Shown: positions 18,446 to 26,668 of the stretch, one piece after another
Layout: every line of letters begins with the position of its first letter
Numbering within the stretch: the first letter of the stretch is position 1
Source: Labedaea rhizosphaerae
Lineage (GTDB): Bacteria > Actinomycetota > Actinomycetes > Mycobacteriales > Pseudonocardiaceae
Direction: 5' to 3'
Assembly (NCBI RefSeq): GCF_004362825.1
Contig: NZ_SNXZ01000004.1
Coordinates: 558,001-622,000, forward strand
DNA: 64,000 nucleotides
Notes under the pieces: model-generated
What the model was told of the DNA's origin: nothing
Seen by the model: the letters and a program-made list of their open reading frames with translations, nothing else
Databases searched by the model: none
Program-made: the position numbers and the translations under genes

Positions 18446-19222
18446 TCAGTAACTCCCCAGGCCCCCGCACACGTTCAAAGCCTGCGCGGTGATGGCCGCG
18501 GCGGCGTCGGTGGTGAGGTAGCCGACCAGGCCCGCGACCTCGTCGGCCGCGACGTAGCGCCCGAGCGGGATCTTCGCCTCGAACTTGGTCTGGACGTCCT
18601 GTTCGGACACACCCCAGTGCGCGGCGTAGCCCTGGCGCACCCGTTGCGCCATCGGGGTTTCGACGTAGCCGGGGCAGACGGCGTTGACGGTGATGCCGGT
18701 CTTCGCCAGTTCCAGCGCGACCGCCTTGGTGAACCCGATGACCCCGCTCTTGGCGGCCGAGTAGGGCGCGGCCAGCGCGACGCCGTTCTTGCCGCCGGTG
18801 GAAGAGATGGTGATGATCCGGCCGCGGCCCGCCGCACGCATCCCGCCGGTCGACAGGGCGGCGCGGGTGACCAGGAAGACGCTGTTGAGGTTGGTGTCGA
18901 TGACGTCGTACCAGAGGTCGTCGGCGAGTTCGGCCGTGACGCCACCGCCGTTGCGCCCGGCGTTGTTGACCAGCACCTCGACCGGCCCGCGGGCCGCGGC
19001 GGCCGCGGCGATGAACTCCTCGACGTCGGCCTTGCGCCGCACGTCGCAGGCGCGGCCGTCGGCGTCGATGCCCTCGGCCCGCAGTTGTTTGACGGTGCTG
19101 ACCACGTCTTCCGCCGTGCGTGCGCAGAGGTGGACGGCGTAGCCCCGCGAACCGAGCAGCCGCGCCACGGCCAGCCCGATCCCGCTGGTCCCTCCGGTCA
19201 CCACCGCGAGTCTGTCCTGCAT
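18446..19222 (-). CDS. type II PKS ketoreductase (SDR, C9-type)
   Basis: A 258-residue short-chain dehydrogenase starting at ATG 19222 behind AGGGGA. It has the cofactor motif TGGTSGIG at residues 9-16, NNAGRNGGG, catalytic Ser in ISSTGGK and the YSAAK Tyr/Lys pair. The 'GRNGGG' and 'TSTGGKxGV' character match the actinorhodin KR type that reduces the C9 ketone. It sits directly upstream of the didomain cyclase, the normal functional pair. Confidence 0.94.
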   Translation of the reverse strand: MQDRLAVVTGGTSGIGLAVARLLGSRGYAVHLCARTAEDVVSTVKQLRAEGIDADGRACDVRRKADVEEFIAAAAAARGPVEVLVNNAGRNGGGVTAELADDLWYDVIDTNLNSVFLVTRAALSTGGMRAAGRGRIITISSTGGKNGVALAAPYSAAKSGVIGFTKAVALELAKTGITVNAVCPGYVETPMAQRVRQGYAAHWGVSEQDVQTKFEAKIPLGRYVAADEVAGLVGYLTTDAAAAITAQALNVCGGLGSY

Positions 19223-19283
19223 GGCCACACCGTGATCCCCTGTGCTCAAGCCACTCTGGACAACATCTCGAACGGCTCCCCCA

Positions 19284-19313
19284 CGACGGGATTCAGCGGG
19301 CTAATTCCCGTCG
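19284..19313. promoter_or_regulatory. inverted repeat between ACP and KR genes
   Basis: CGACGGGA (19284-19291) and TCCCGTCG (19306-19313) form a perfect 8-bp stem with a 14-base loop in the 172-base gap between the ACP stop and the KR start. It could attenuate, process or protect the transcript within the operon. The stem is short, so confidence is low. Confidence 0.35.
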
Positions 19314-19394
19314 GGGCGAGCAGGGGTCTGGGGGCTGACCTGCGGGTTTGATTCGGGCGTCCACGTATTCATGCGGAATGAATGATGGTGGGCG

Positions 19395-19652
19395 TCAGGC
19401 CGCTTGGGCGAGGCAGTCGTTGACCAGGGCCAGCAGGGCCCGCGGGGTCTCGGCCTCGGTGATGCCGTCCTCGTCGAGGACGATGTCGAACTCCTGCTCG
19501 ATGCGACCCGTGGTCTGCAGCAGGGCGAGCGAGTCGTAGCCGAGGTCGTAGAAGAGGGTGTCGAGGATGTCGCCGTCGAGGTTCACGTGCTCGTCCTCGC
19601 CCGCGCAGTCCCGCATGATCGCGACCAGGTCCTCGAGGTTCAGCTGCGCCAT
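19395..19652 (-). CDS. acyl carrier protein of the minimal type II PKS
   Basis: An 85-residue carrier with DLGYDSLALLQ; Ser41 is the phosphopantetheine site. The ATG at 19652 lies inside the 3' end of the CLF gene (13-base overlap), so KS, CLF and ACP keep the usual minimal-PKS order. It is acidic, as expected. The left-edge ACP (756-1016) is a close relative. Confidence 0.95.
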   Translation of the reverse strand: MAQLNLEDLVAIMRDCAGEDEHVNLDGDILDTLFYDLGYDSLALLQTTGRIEQEFDIVLDEDGITEAETPRALLALVNDCLAQAA

Positions 19653-20857
19653 GGGTGTGCTCCTTTTCCGTGATGTGCCCGCACGACGACGGCCGCGTTG
19701 AAGCCGCCGTGCCCGCGGGCCAGTACCAGGACGGTGCGCAGCGGCAACTCGCGCGCCGCGCCGGTGACCAGGTCGATCGGGTGGTCGGGGCGCTCGACGC
19801 CGGGGGTCGGCGGCAGCACGCCGTCGCGCAGCGACAGCAGGGCCGCGGCCAGGTCCAGCGCCGCACCACCGCCGAAGAGCCGCCCCGTCGCGCTCTTCGG
19901 CGCGGTCACCGGCACGCCGTGCGGTCCGAACAGACCACAGAGGACTTGAGCCTCGATCCGGTCCAGCTCGGGCACCCCGGCGGCGTCGGCGAACACCGCG
20001 TCCACTTCGGACGGCGTGACCCGCGCGTCGGCGAGCGCCAGCTCGGCTGCCCTTCTGAGGCCCGGCGGCGCGTCGAGTCCCGGTCGCGGGTCCAGGGTGG
20101 CGGCGTACCCGGCGATCTCGCCGTAGGCGGGAATCCCGCGCGCGGCGGCGGACTCCGCGTCCTCCAGCACGAGGATCGCGCCGCCCTCACCCGGGAGGTA
20201 GCCGTCGGCTTCCGCGCCGAAGGGCCGGTACCCCGTACCGCTGACCAGACCGGTCGACAACTGCGCGACCCAGCCCCACGGCGACAACGCGCCGTCGACC
20301 CCACCGGTGACCACCAGCGGGGTCCCGCGCCGGACGTGCCGGCGGGCCTGCCCGACCGCGTCGAGCCCGCCCGCCTGCTCGGTCACCAGCGTGCCGCACG
20401 GCCCGCGCCCACCGTGGCGGATGGACAGCTGCCCGGTGTTCACCGCGTAGAACCAGGCGAACGACTGGTAGGCGCTGACGAACTTCTTCCCCTTGCGCCA
20501 CAGGTTTTCCAGCTCCCGGTGCCCGAACTCGACCCCGCCGCCGGACGCGGCCGTGACCACCGAGACGCCGTACTCGCCGAAGGCGTCCGGCTCGTAGGCG
20601 GCGTCCTCCAGCGCCCACGCGCCCGCGGTCAGCGCGAGCTGGGTCATCCGGTCGGTCTGCGGGACCAGCCGCGAGGGCAGGTGCTCGGCCGCGGTGAACC
20701 CGGGGACCTGGCCGGCCAGCTGGGCCGGGTAGCCGCTCGCGTCGAACCGGTCGATCGGCGTGATGCCCGACCGGCCCGCTTTCGTTGCCTCCCAATAGGA
20801 GTCGGTGCCCAGTCCGGTCGGCGCGGTGACGCCAATCCCGGTGATCACGGCCGTCAT
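19640..20857 (-). CDS. chain length factor (KS-beta)
   Basis: A 405-residue thiolase-fold protein starting at ATG 20857 behind AAGGAG. At the nucleophile position it has VTEQAGGLD: Gln161 replaces Cys, the hallmark of CLFs, which decarboxylate malonyl-ACP and set chain length with KS-alpha. The pantetheine-side histidines of KS-alpha are also absent. It overlaps the ACP start by 13 bases. Unusually, 199 bases filled with 22-bp repeats separate it from KS-alpha, where these genes normally touch. Confidence 0.95.
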   Translation of the reverse strand: MTAVITGIGVTAPTGLGTDSYWEATKAGRSGITPIDRFDASGYPAQLAGQVPGFTAAEHLPSRLVPQTDRMTQLALTAGAWALEDAAYEPDAFGEYGVSVVTAASGGGVEFGHRELENLWRKGKKFVSAYQSFAWFYAVNTGQLSIRHGGRGPCGTLVTEQAGGLDAVGQARRHVRRGTPLVVTGGVDGALSPWGWVAQLSTGLVSGTGYRPFGAEADGYLPGEGGAILVLEDAESAAARGIPAYGEIAGYAATLDPRPGLDAPPGLRRAAELALADARVTPSEVDAVFADAAGVPELDRIEAQVLCGLFGPHGVPVTAPKSATGRLFGGGAALDLAAALLSLRDGVLPPTPGVERPDHPIDLVTGAARELPLRTVLVLARGHGGFNAAVVVRAHHGKGAHPWRS

Positions 20858-20876
20858 GACGCGCACTCCTTCGACC

Positions 20877-21053
20877 GGGTGTGTCCCACACTCCCGCGGG
20901 GTGTGTCCCACACTCGGACCTGCCGTGTCCCACAGTCGGGCCGCCGTCGAGTGCCGCGCCCGCGCTCTGGATGTGGGACACACCCGGTCTGAACGTGGGA
21001 CACACCCGACCCGGGTGTGGGACACACCCCGCTTGGATGTGGGACACGCCCGG
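20877..21053. repeat. GTGTCCC repeat array between KS-alpha and CLF genes
   Basis: Three forward units (core GTGTCCCACA, first at 20877) are followed by four inverted units (core TGTGGGACAC, up to 21053), about 22 bases each. Forward and inverted halves can pair into a long hairpin. The array fills almost all of the gap between two co-directional genes that should be made in equal amounts. The same unit occurs at 23428-23579, 39523-40047 and 59739-59850. Confidence 0.85.
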
Positions 21054-21056
21054 CGG

Positions 21057-22316
21057 TCATGACGGGCACCGCTTCAACACCATCGCGCTCTGGAACCCGC
21101 CGAACCCGCTGCCGATGGTCAAGGCGACGTCGGTGCGGTGCTCGCGGGCGGTGACCGGTACGTAGTCCAGGTCGCATTCCGGGTCCGGCTCGCGCAGGTT
21201 CGCCGTCGGCGGGACGACGCCGTGCTCGATGGCCATGGCGCACGCAGCGATCTCCAACGAGCCGATCGCGCCGAGCGAGTGGCCGATCATCGACTTGATC
21301 GAGCTGACCGGCGTCGCGCGGGCGTGCTCGAGGCCGAGCGCCTGCTTGATGGCGTCGGTCTCATGTCGGTCGTTCTGCTTGGTGCTCGACCCGTGCGCGT
21401 TCACGTAGTCCACATCGGACGGATCGGTGCGCGCCTCGGCCAGGGCCACGGTGATGGCCTCGGCCATCTCGTGCCCGTCCATCCGCAGGCCCGTCATGTG
21501 GTAGGCGTTGCAACGGGTCGCGTACCCGGCGACCTCGGCGTAGACGTGCGCGCCGCGCGCCAGCGCCGCGTCGATGTCCTCCAGCACGAAGAACGCCGCG
21601 CCCTCGCCGAGCACGAGCCCGTTGCGGGTCCGGTCGAACGGCCGCGAGGCCGTCGCCGGGTCGTCGTTGCGGGGCGTCGTCGCCTTGATCGCGTCGAAGC
21701 AGGCCGACGTGATCGGCGAGATCGGCGCCTCGGTCGACCCGGCGATCATCGCGCTGGCGCTGCCTTCGCGGATCAGCTCGGCCGCGTAGCCGATGGTGTC
21801 GAGGCCGGACGTGCAGCCGGTGGACACGACGGCGGCCGGACCGCGGGCGTCGACCGCCCAGCCGACCTCGGCGGCCATCGAACTGGGCACGAAGTGCCCG
21901 TAGAGCTGGGCGATGGCGTAGCGGTGGTCGACCTCCCACAGCCGCCCGCCGTCGGAGACGACGACGTACTCCTCTTCGAGGCTGCGTGTGCACCCGACCG
22001 CGCTGCCCAGGGCCACCCCGGTCCGGTCCGGATCGAGTTCGCCCGGTGTCAGCCCGGCACTGGCGAGCGCTTCCCGGGCGCTGACCAGCGCGAACTGCGC
22101 GGCCCGGTCCAGGCGCCGGATCTCCTGCGGGCCGAGCCCGGCGGCCCGCGCGTCGAAGTCGACCTCGGCGGCCACCCGCGACCGGAACGGCGACGGGTCG
22201 TACGCGGTGATCGTCCGGGTCGCGCTGCGTCCTTGCGTCAGCAGTTCCCAGTACGCCTTGACCCCGACGCCGCCGGGAGCGACCGCGCCGATGCCCGTGA
22301 TGCCGACCCGTGTCAC
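21057..22316 (-). CDS. type II PKS ketosynthase alpha
   Basis: A 419-residue KS starting at GTG 22316. The catalytic set is complete: Cys168 in VSTGCTSGLD, His308 in NAHGSSTKQNDRHET and His346 in SIKSMIGHSLGAIGS. It condenses malonyl-ACP extender units as a heterodimer with the CLF at 19640-20857. The GTG overlaps the KSIII stop by four bases (GTGA), so the two are translationally coupled. Confidence 0.97.
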   Translation of the reverse strand: MTRVGITGIGAVAPGGVGVKAYWELLTQGRSATRTITAYDPSPFRSRVAAEVDFDARAAGLGPQEIRRLDRAAQFALVSAREALASAGLTPGELDPDRTGVALGSAVGCTRSLEEEYVVVSDGGRLWEVDHRYAIAQLYGHFVPSSMAAEVGWAVDARGPAAVVSTGCTSGLDTIGYAAELIREGSASAMIAGSTEAPISPITSACFDAIKATTPRNDDPATASRPFDRTRNGLVLGEGAAFFVLEDIDAALARGAHVYAEVAGYATRCNAYHMTGLRMDGHEMAEAITVALAEARTDPSDVDYVNAHGSSTKQNDRHETDAIKQALGLEHARATPVSSIKSMIGHSLGAIGSLEIAACAMAIEHGVVPPTANLREPDPECDLDYVPVTAREHRTDVALTIGSGFGGFQSAMVLKRCPS

Positions 22317-23350
22317 CGGGTCACCTCCTCGAATCGCAGCACGGCCGCCGTCCAGCTGAACCCGCCGCCCGAACCGATGACCAGCACCGCTTGCCCGGGT
22401 TCCCCCGCCGTGTCCGCCAAGTGCCCGATGCCCGCGAACTGGTCGCCCGCGCCCAGGTGCCCGATTCGGCGGCCGAACCGCGCGGTCGTGCGGCGGGGCT
22501 CGGCCCGCAGCGGGCGCAGGTAGCCCGCTTCCAGCCGCCGCTGCCCCAGGTGCGGCAGCACGAACCAGTCCACTTCGGACAGTTCGAGGTCGGCGTCGGC
22601 CAGCGCGTGCTTCACCGCCGTACCGAGGCCCGCCTTGACCCGGGCGATCCCGGCGGCCAGCCCGAACTTGGGTACGAACGCGTTCTTCAACGCTTCGAGG
22701 TCCACGGTGTCGCGCACCGCGAACGGTTTGAGGCCGAACGGGTCGTCGCCGCGGTGCATCCGCTCGAGGTCCGCGTCCGCGCAGGTCGCGATCGAGAGCA
22801 GGCGGGCGAAGCCACGCCGGGTGGACAGCACGAGCGCGGTGCCGCCGTCGGCGTAGAACGTGCCCGGGTCGCTCCGCCACCGGTCGAAACCGGGCTTGGC
22901 GAACCGGTCGGCCGCGGTCAGCAGCGCCGCGACCCGCGCGGGCCCGGCGCTGAGGTAGCCGGCGGCCAGCTCCAGCGCGGCCATGCCACCGTTGGACATC
23001 TGCTTGACCTCGATGGCCGGGCACGTGTTGCCCAGCACCTCGCGCTGGACGAACGACGCGGGCGCCCAGAGGTCGTGGCCCTGGTGGTAGACGGTCGCGT
23101 GCAGCAGCAAGTCGATCTCGGCCAGGGTGTGCCCGGACCGCGCCATCGCCGCTTTCGCCGCGCGCGCGGCCATCCGCGGCGGGGCGTCCTCGTCGTCACG
23201 ACCGGCAACGCACACCGACTCGATCCCGGCGCGATCGGCATCGCGTGCACTGACCTCGCCCGCGGCGAGCGCGTCGGCGACGGGCACCGCGGGCGGCAGC
23301 CACGCGCCGTGCCCAGCTAGGAAGAGACCGTCGTAACGCACACGCCCCAC
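22313..23350 (-). CDS. KSIII-like (FabH/DpsC type) protein with Ser in place of Cys
   Basis: A 345-residue thiolase-fold protein; the start is GTG 23350 or GTG 23341. At the FabH cysteine position it reads QMSNGGM, with Ser119. A His lies in VLPHLGQ and an Asp in GHLGAGDQF where FabH has HQAN and GNTSA. This Ser/His/Asp set is the one described for DpsC-type proteins, which handle propionyl or other non-acetate starters with an acyltransferase. The discrete AT across the divergent gap fits that pairing. The true starter is unknown. Confidence 0.88.
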   Translation of the reverse strand: MGRVRYDGLFLAGHGAWLPPAVPVADALAAGEVSARDADRAGIESVCVAGRDDEDAPPRMAARAAKAAMARSGHTLAEIDLLLHATVYHQGHDLWAPASFVQREVLGNTCPAIEVKQMSNGGMAALELAAGYLSAGPARVAALLTAADRFAKPGFDRWRSDPGTFYADGGTALVLSTRRGFARLLSIATCADADLERMHRGDDPFGLKPFAVRDTVDLEALKNAFVPKFGLAAGIARVKAGLGTAVKHALADADLELSEVDWFVLPHLGQRRLEAGYLRPLRAEPRRTTARFGRRIGHLGAGDQFAGIGHLADTAGEPGQAVLVIGSGGGFSWTAAVLRFEEVTR

Positions 23351-23427
23351 TGTCCGGCGCCCGACTAGACGGCCAGTAGACGCAGCCCGCCAACCCCACT
23401 AGAAGCCCCACGCCACCCACCCACCGC

Positions 23428-23579
23428 GCGTGTCCCTCCTTCCGACCGGGTGTGTCCCACAGTCGGGTCGGGTGTGTCCCCCGTTCCGACCCGGCGTGTC
23501 CCCCGTTCCGGCCGGGTGTGTCCCCTCTTCCGGCAGGGCGTGTCCCACGTTCACGCCGGGTGTCTTCCGCACTACGTTC
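23428..23579 (+). repeat. GTGTCCC tandem repeat array, divergent KSIII/AT gap
   Basis: Seven forward units of about 22 bases (core GGGTGTGTCCC followed by a variable CxxTTCCGxCC-like half) occupy the region between the divergent KSIII and AT starts. Unlike the other three arrays there are no inverted units here. Promoters for both directions must lie within or beside the array. Confidence 0.85.
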
Positions 23580-23619
23580 GGTCGACCGGGGGTCTAGGCC
23601 GGCCGGTCACAGTGGCGGG

Positions 23620-24543
23620 ATGGACCCCCGGCCCGTCGTCTTGATGTTCCCCGGCCAGGGCGCGCAGCACGCGCGGATGGCCGCCGGCCTCTACGGCCAC
23701 GACCCCGCCTTCACCGCCACCATGGACCGGGTCCTCCCGCTCTTCGACGACGACCTGCGCAGCGCCTGGCTGGACGGCGACCCGGTCGACGACGCCGAAC
23801 GCGCGCAACCGCTGCTCTTCGCCGTGGACTACGCGCTGGGCGCGATGGTGCTCGGTTGGGGCGTGCGGCCGTGGGCGCTGGTCGGGCACAGCATCGGTGA
23901 GCTGGCGGCGGCCACCCTGGCCGGGATCTTCGAGGTCGAGGACGTGGCGGCGCTGCTCCTGGAACGGGCCCGGCTGCTGGCCGAAGCGCCGCCCGGCGGC
24001 ATGCTCGCGGTTGCCGCGTCGGCCGCGGAGGTCCTGCCCTACCTGCGTGAGGACGTGGTGGTCGGCGCCGAGAACGCGCCCAACCAGGTTCTTCTCGCCG
24101 GCTCGGCGGCGCCGCTCGCGGCGGTGCAGCGGGCGCTCAAGGCGGACGGTTTCGTCTGCCTGCGCGCCAAGTCGGACCGCCCGTTCCACAGCCCGGCGAT
24201 CGGCACGGTCTGCCAGCGCGCACTGCCCGCGTTCCGCTCGGTGCCGCTGAAGCAGCCGCGGCTGCGGCTCTGGTCGGCCTACACGACCGAGCCGCTGACC
24301 GAGCCGGGCACGCCGGAATTCTGGTGCATGCAACCGGCTTCGGTGGTTCGCTTCTGGCCGACGCTGGACAACATCCTGTCCACTCAGGACGTTCACCTGG
24401 TGGAAGCCGGTCCTGGGCAAGGGTTGTCCGCGATCGCCCGCCGCCACCCGCGTGGCGTGGTCACCCCGTTGCTTCCGGACCGCTTCCGCGGCCCGGAAGC
24501 CGACCGGGCCGCGGTGCAGGCGGCCCGGTCGCGCCTGGTCTGA
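23620..24543 (+). CDS. discrete malonyl/acyl-CoA:ACP acyltransferase
   Basis: A 307-residue AT with all catalytic features: PGQGAQ at 11-16, nucleophile Ser91 in GHSIGE and His190 in FHSPAI. It should load acyl-CoA onto ACP. It is the only AT in the island with an intact nucleophile; the AT-like protein at 1052-2341 and the AT domain at 10386-15923 both have Gly there. It is transcribed opposite to the rest of the PKS and paired in position with the DpsC-like KSIII, as in DpsC/DpsD systems. The ATG at 23620 follows GGCGGG. Confidence 0.93.
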   Translation: MDPRPVVLMFPGQGAQHARMAAGLYGHDPAFTATMDRVLPLFDDDLRSAWLDGDPVDDAERAQPLLFAVDYALGAMVLGWGVRPWALVGHSIGELAAATLAGIFEVEDVAALLLERARLLAEAPPGGMLAVAASAAEVLPYLREDVVVGAENAPNQVLLAGSAAPLAAVQRALKADGFVCLRAKSDRPFHSPAIGTVCQRALPAFRSVPLKQPRLRLWSAYTTEPLTEPGTPEFWCMQPASVVRFWPTLDNILSTQDVHLVEAGPGQGLSAIARRHPRGVVTPLLPDRFRGPEADRAAVQAARSRLV

Positions 24544-24549
24544 AAGCGA

Positions 24550-24906
24550 TCAGCGGAACTCGTGCACGACCTCGATCGACCCGACGATGTGCGCGTTGAA
24601 CTCGTCCAATTCTTCGGCGGGCACCCACAACTCCAGGATCGTCCGGCCGCCCGCCTGGCGAACCGGGTAGCGGTCAAGGAACTCCGACTCAACGCGGAAC
24701 CGGGTCACGTAGCCTACGCCGGAATTGGGCACGTTCCAGTCCTGGGCGATCTTGATCGCGTAGTCCTCGTCGAGCACCGGGTAGAAGATCGGCTGCTCCG
24801 GCAACCGCGGCGGCCACGCCCGCCAGCCCGACTCCCGCACGAGCGCCAGCTCCTCCGGTCCCGTCGGCCGCCACAGCACCGTCGTGGGCACACCCTCGAC
24901 GAGCAC
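24550..24906 (-). CDS. conserved hypothetical protein (often named ADP-ribosylation/crystallin J1)
   Basis: A 118-residue protein starting at GTG 24906 (or 24909) behind AGGAGG. The sequence runs WRPTGPEELALVRESGWRAWPPRLPEQPIFYPV, DYAIKIAQDWN, TRFRVESEFLDRYPV and LWVPAEELDEFNAHIVG. This is a widespread actinobacterial family usually carrying the ADP-ribosylation/crystallin J1 label, which has no experimental basis I know of. It lies after the second SARP and converges on the AT gene with a 6-base gap. Confidence 0.75.
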   Translation of the reverse strand: MLVEGVPTTVLWRPTGPEELALVRESGWRAWPPRLPEQPIFYPVLDEDYAIKIAQDWNVPNSGVGYVTRFRVESEFLDRYPVRQAGGRTILELWVPAEELDEFNAHIVGSIEVVHEFR

Positions 24907-25004
24907 CACGCACCTCCTCGGACCGACCGGACACGCTGCCGATCGCGCACCCTACTGACCGCGGCGCCGTTGCTTCCACAGGATTCCGCGGCCGGCAAGT
25001 GAGG

Positions 25005-25814
25005 TCAGCCGAGCAGCAGCCGGGGGCGCCGCCCCGGGCGGGCATCCAGCGCGGGGTCGGAGTTCAGCACGGCCATCTGCAGGCGACGCAACCGCTTGCC
25101 CGGCTCGCATCCGAGGTCGGTGGCCAGGTCCTTGCGCAGCTTGTTGTACGCCAGCAACGCATCGCAGCGCCGCCCGGACCGGCACAGCGCGATCATCCGC
25201 TGCTCGCACAGCCGCTCGTTCATCCGGTGCTCCGAGGTCAGCGCGGCCAGCTCCCCCAGCACCTCCGCGTGCCGGCCCAGCTGCAGGTCCGCGTCCAGGC
25301 GCTGCTCCAGCATCGTCAGCCGCTGCTCGGCGAGGAACTGCAGGTCGGCGCCGATGCGGGGGCCGACCTCCACGTCGACCAGGGCCGCACCACGCCACAT
25401 CTTCAAGGCGTCACGTAACAAGCGGCTCGCGGTGTCCGGGTCGCCCAGGGCGAGGGCGTGCTCGCCCATCGCACCGAGGTGGGTGAACTCGGCGACGTCG
25501 GACGCGCCGGTGCCGAGGTTCAGCAGGTACCCGCCGAACCGCGTGCACAGCACGTCCTTCGCCGCCGCCACCGGCTGGTCGGGCATGGCCGCGGAGATCA
25601 TCCGGCGCAGCTGCAGGACGTACGTCTGCAACGTCGTCATGGCGCTCGCCGGCGGGCTCTCCTCCCACAGTTCCTCCAGCAGCACGGGCACCGGGACGAC
25701 CTGGGCCGCGCGCAACGCCAGCAACGCCAGCACTTTGCGCGGCTTGGCCGCCTCCGGGACCACCGACCTGCCGTGGAGCCGCGCTGCGAGCGGCCCGAGC
25801 AACTGCACGTCCAT
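25005..25814 (-). CDS. SARP family transcriptional activator (second copy)
   Basis: A 269-residue regulator starting at ATG 25814 behind AAAGAGG. It has an N-terminal winged helix (MDVQLLGPLAARL, KPRKVLALLAL, EELWEESPP, TLQTYVLQLRRM) and a C-terminal activation domain (MWRGAALVDVEVGP, LGRHAEVLGELAALT, GCEPGKRLRRLQ). It shares its layout with the SARP at 2362-3177 and is likely a paralog. It follows the PPTase gene by 20 bases. Two SARPs bracketing one island suggest layered or split control of its halves. Confidence 0.95.
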   Translation of the reverse strand: MDVQLLGPLAARLHGRSVVPEAAKPRKVLALLALRAAQVVPVPVLLEELWEESPPASAMTTLQTYVLQLRRMISAAMPDQPVAAAKDVLCTRFGGYLLNLGTGASDVAEFTHLGAMGEHALALGDPDTASRLLRDALKMWRGAALVDVEVGPRIGADLQFLAEQRLTMLEQRLDADLQLGRHAEVLGELAALTSEHRMNERLCEQRMIALCRSGRRCDALLAYNKLRKDLATDLGCEPGKRLRRLQMAVLNSDPALDARPGRRPRLLLG

Positions 25815-25834
25815 CTGCCGACCTCTTTCCGGTG

Positions 25835-26668
25835 CTACCCCGCCCGCGCGCGGAGTGAGTCTTGAATGCTGTTGACGAGCCTTTGGGGCAACGCCGTCCC
25901 GACCCGGGTGTCCCGGCGCTCGGAGCGGCGGTTGTTCTGCACGGCGATCGCGCCGAGGAACTTCCCGGCCACCGGCACCGTCCAGTAGCGCCACTGCGCG
26001 TCGCCCACCGGCGTGCCGTCGGCGCGGGCCAGCTGCGCCGACCAGCCCTGCGGCACGAAGCCGAACTCGGTGAAGGGGAACAGCAAGCCTTGCCCGAGCG
26101 CCTTGCTGTACGCCTCCTTCAACGTCCACAGGCGCAACAGCCGGTCGTTGCGGTCGGTCAGTTCCAACGCGTCCAATTCGGACCGTTCGTGCGGTGTGCA
26201 CATCAGCCGTTCGACGTCGCGGCCGTAGAGCTTGCGGTCGGCCGGTTCGGTGTCCACGCCGATCAGGCCGACCGAGCTGATCCCGACCAGCAGCACGTCG
26301 CGCGTGTGGCTCAGGCTGATCTCCACCTGCTCGCAGCCGCGCAGGTACATGCGGCCGTGCATGCCGTACCCCAGCTCGAGGTCCTCGGGCCGGACCTGCA
26401 GCGGCCCGGCCGCGAGGTGTTTCACCAGCATCCGGCTGGCCACGAACCGCGCCCGCAGCTCGTCCGAGGCGAGCGCGCGGAACCGGCGGAAATCCCGGCC
26501 CAGCAACCGTTTCAGGTTCGAGCCGGTGGGCAGGTGCGGACGCCAGTCCGCCTGCGTGGCGCACACCACCGCGACGCCCGTTCGCTCGAACGCCGCGAGC
26601 GCCCCGGTCCACGGCCCGTCCGGGCCGCGAACCTGGAGCACCGGCGGTGGTGCGGCCGTGAGGGTCAT
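25835..26668 (-). CDS. Sfp-type 4'-phosphopantetheinyl transferase
   Basis: A 277-residue PPTase that converts apo-ACPs to the active form. Motifs are SLSHTRDVLLVGIS, GVDTEPADR (magnesium-binding acidic pair) and WTLKEAYSKALGQGL. The length fits the Sfp/ACPS-2 class. The ATG at 26668 overlaps the acyl-CoA dehydrogenase stop (ATGA). Its presence in the operon indicates that the two ACPs of the island, at least, are its substrates. Confidence 0.95.
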   Translation of the reverse strand: MTLTAAPPPVLQVRGPDGPWTGALAAFERTGVAVVCATQADWRPHLPTGSNLKRLLGRDFRRFRALASDELRARFVASRMLVKHLAAGPLQVRPEDLELGYGMHGRMYLRGCEQVEISLSHTRDVLLVGISSVGLIGVDTEPADRKLYGRDVERLMCTPHERSELDALELTDRNDRLLRLWTLKEAYSKALGQGLLFPFTEFGFVPQGWSAQLARADGTPVGDAQWRYWTVPVAGKFLGAIAVQNNRRSERRDTRVGTALPQRLVNSIQDSLRARAG

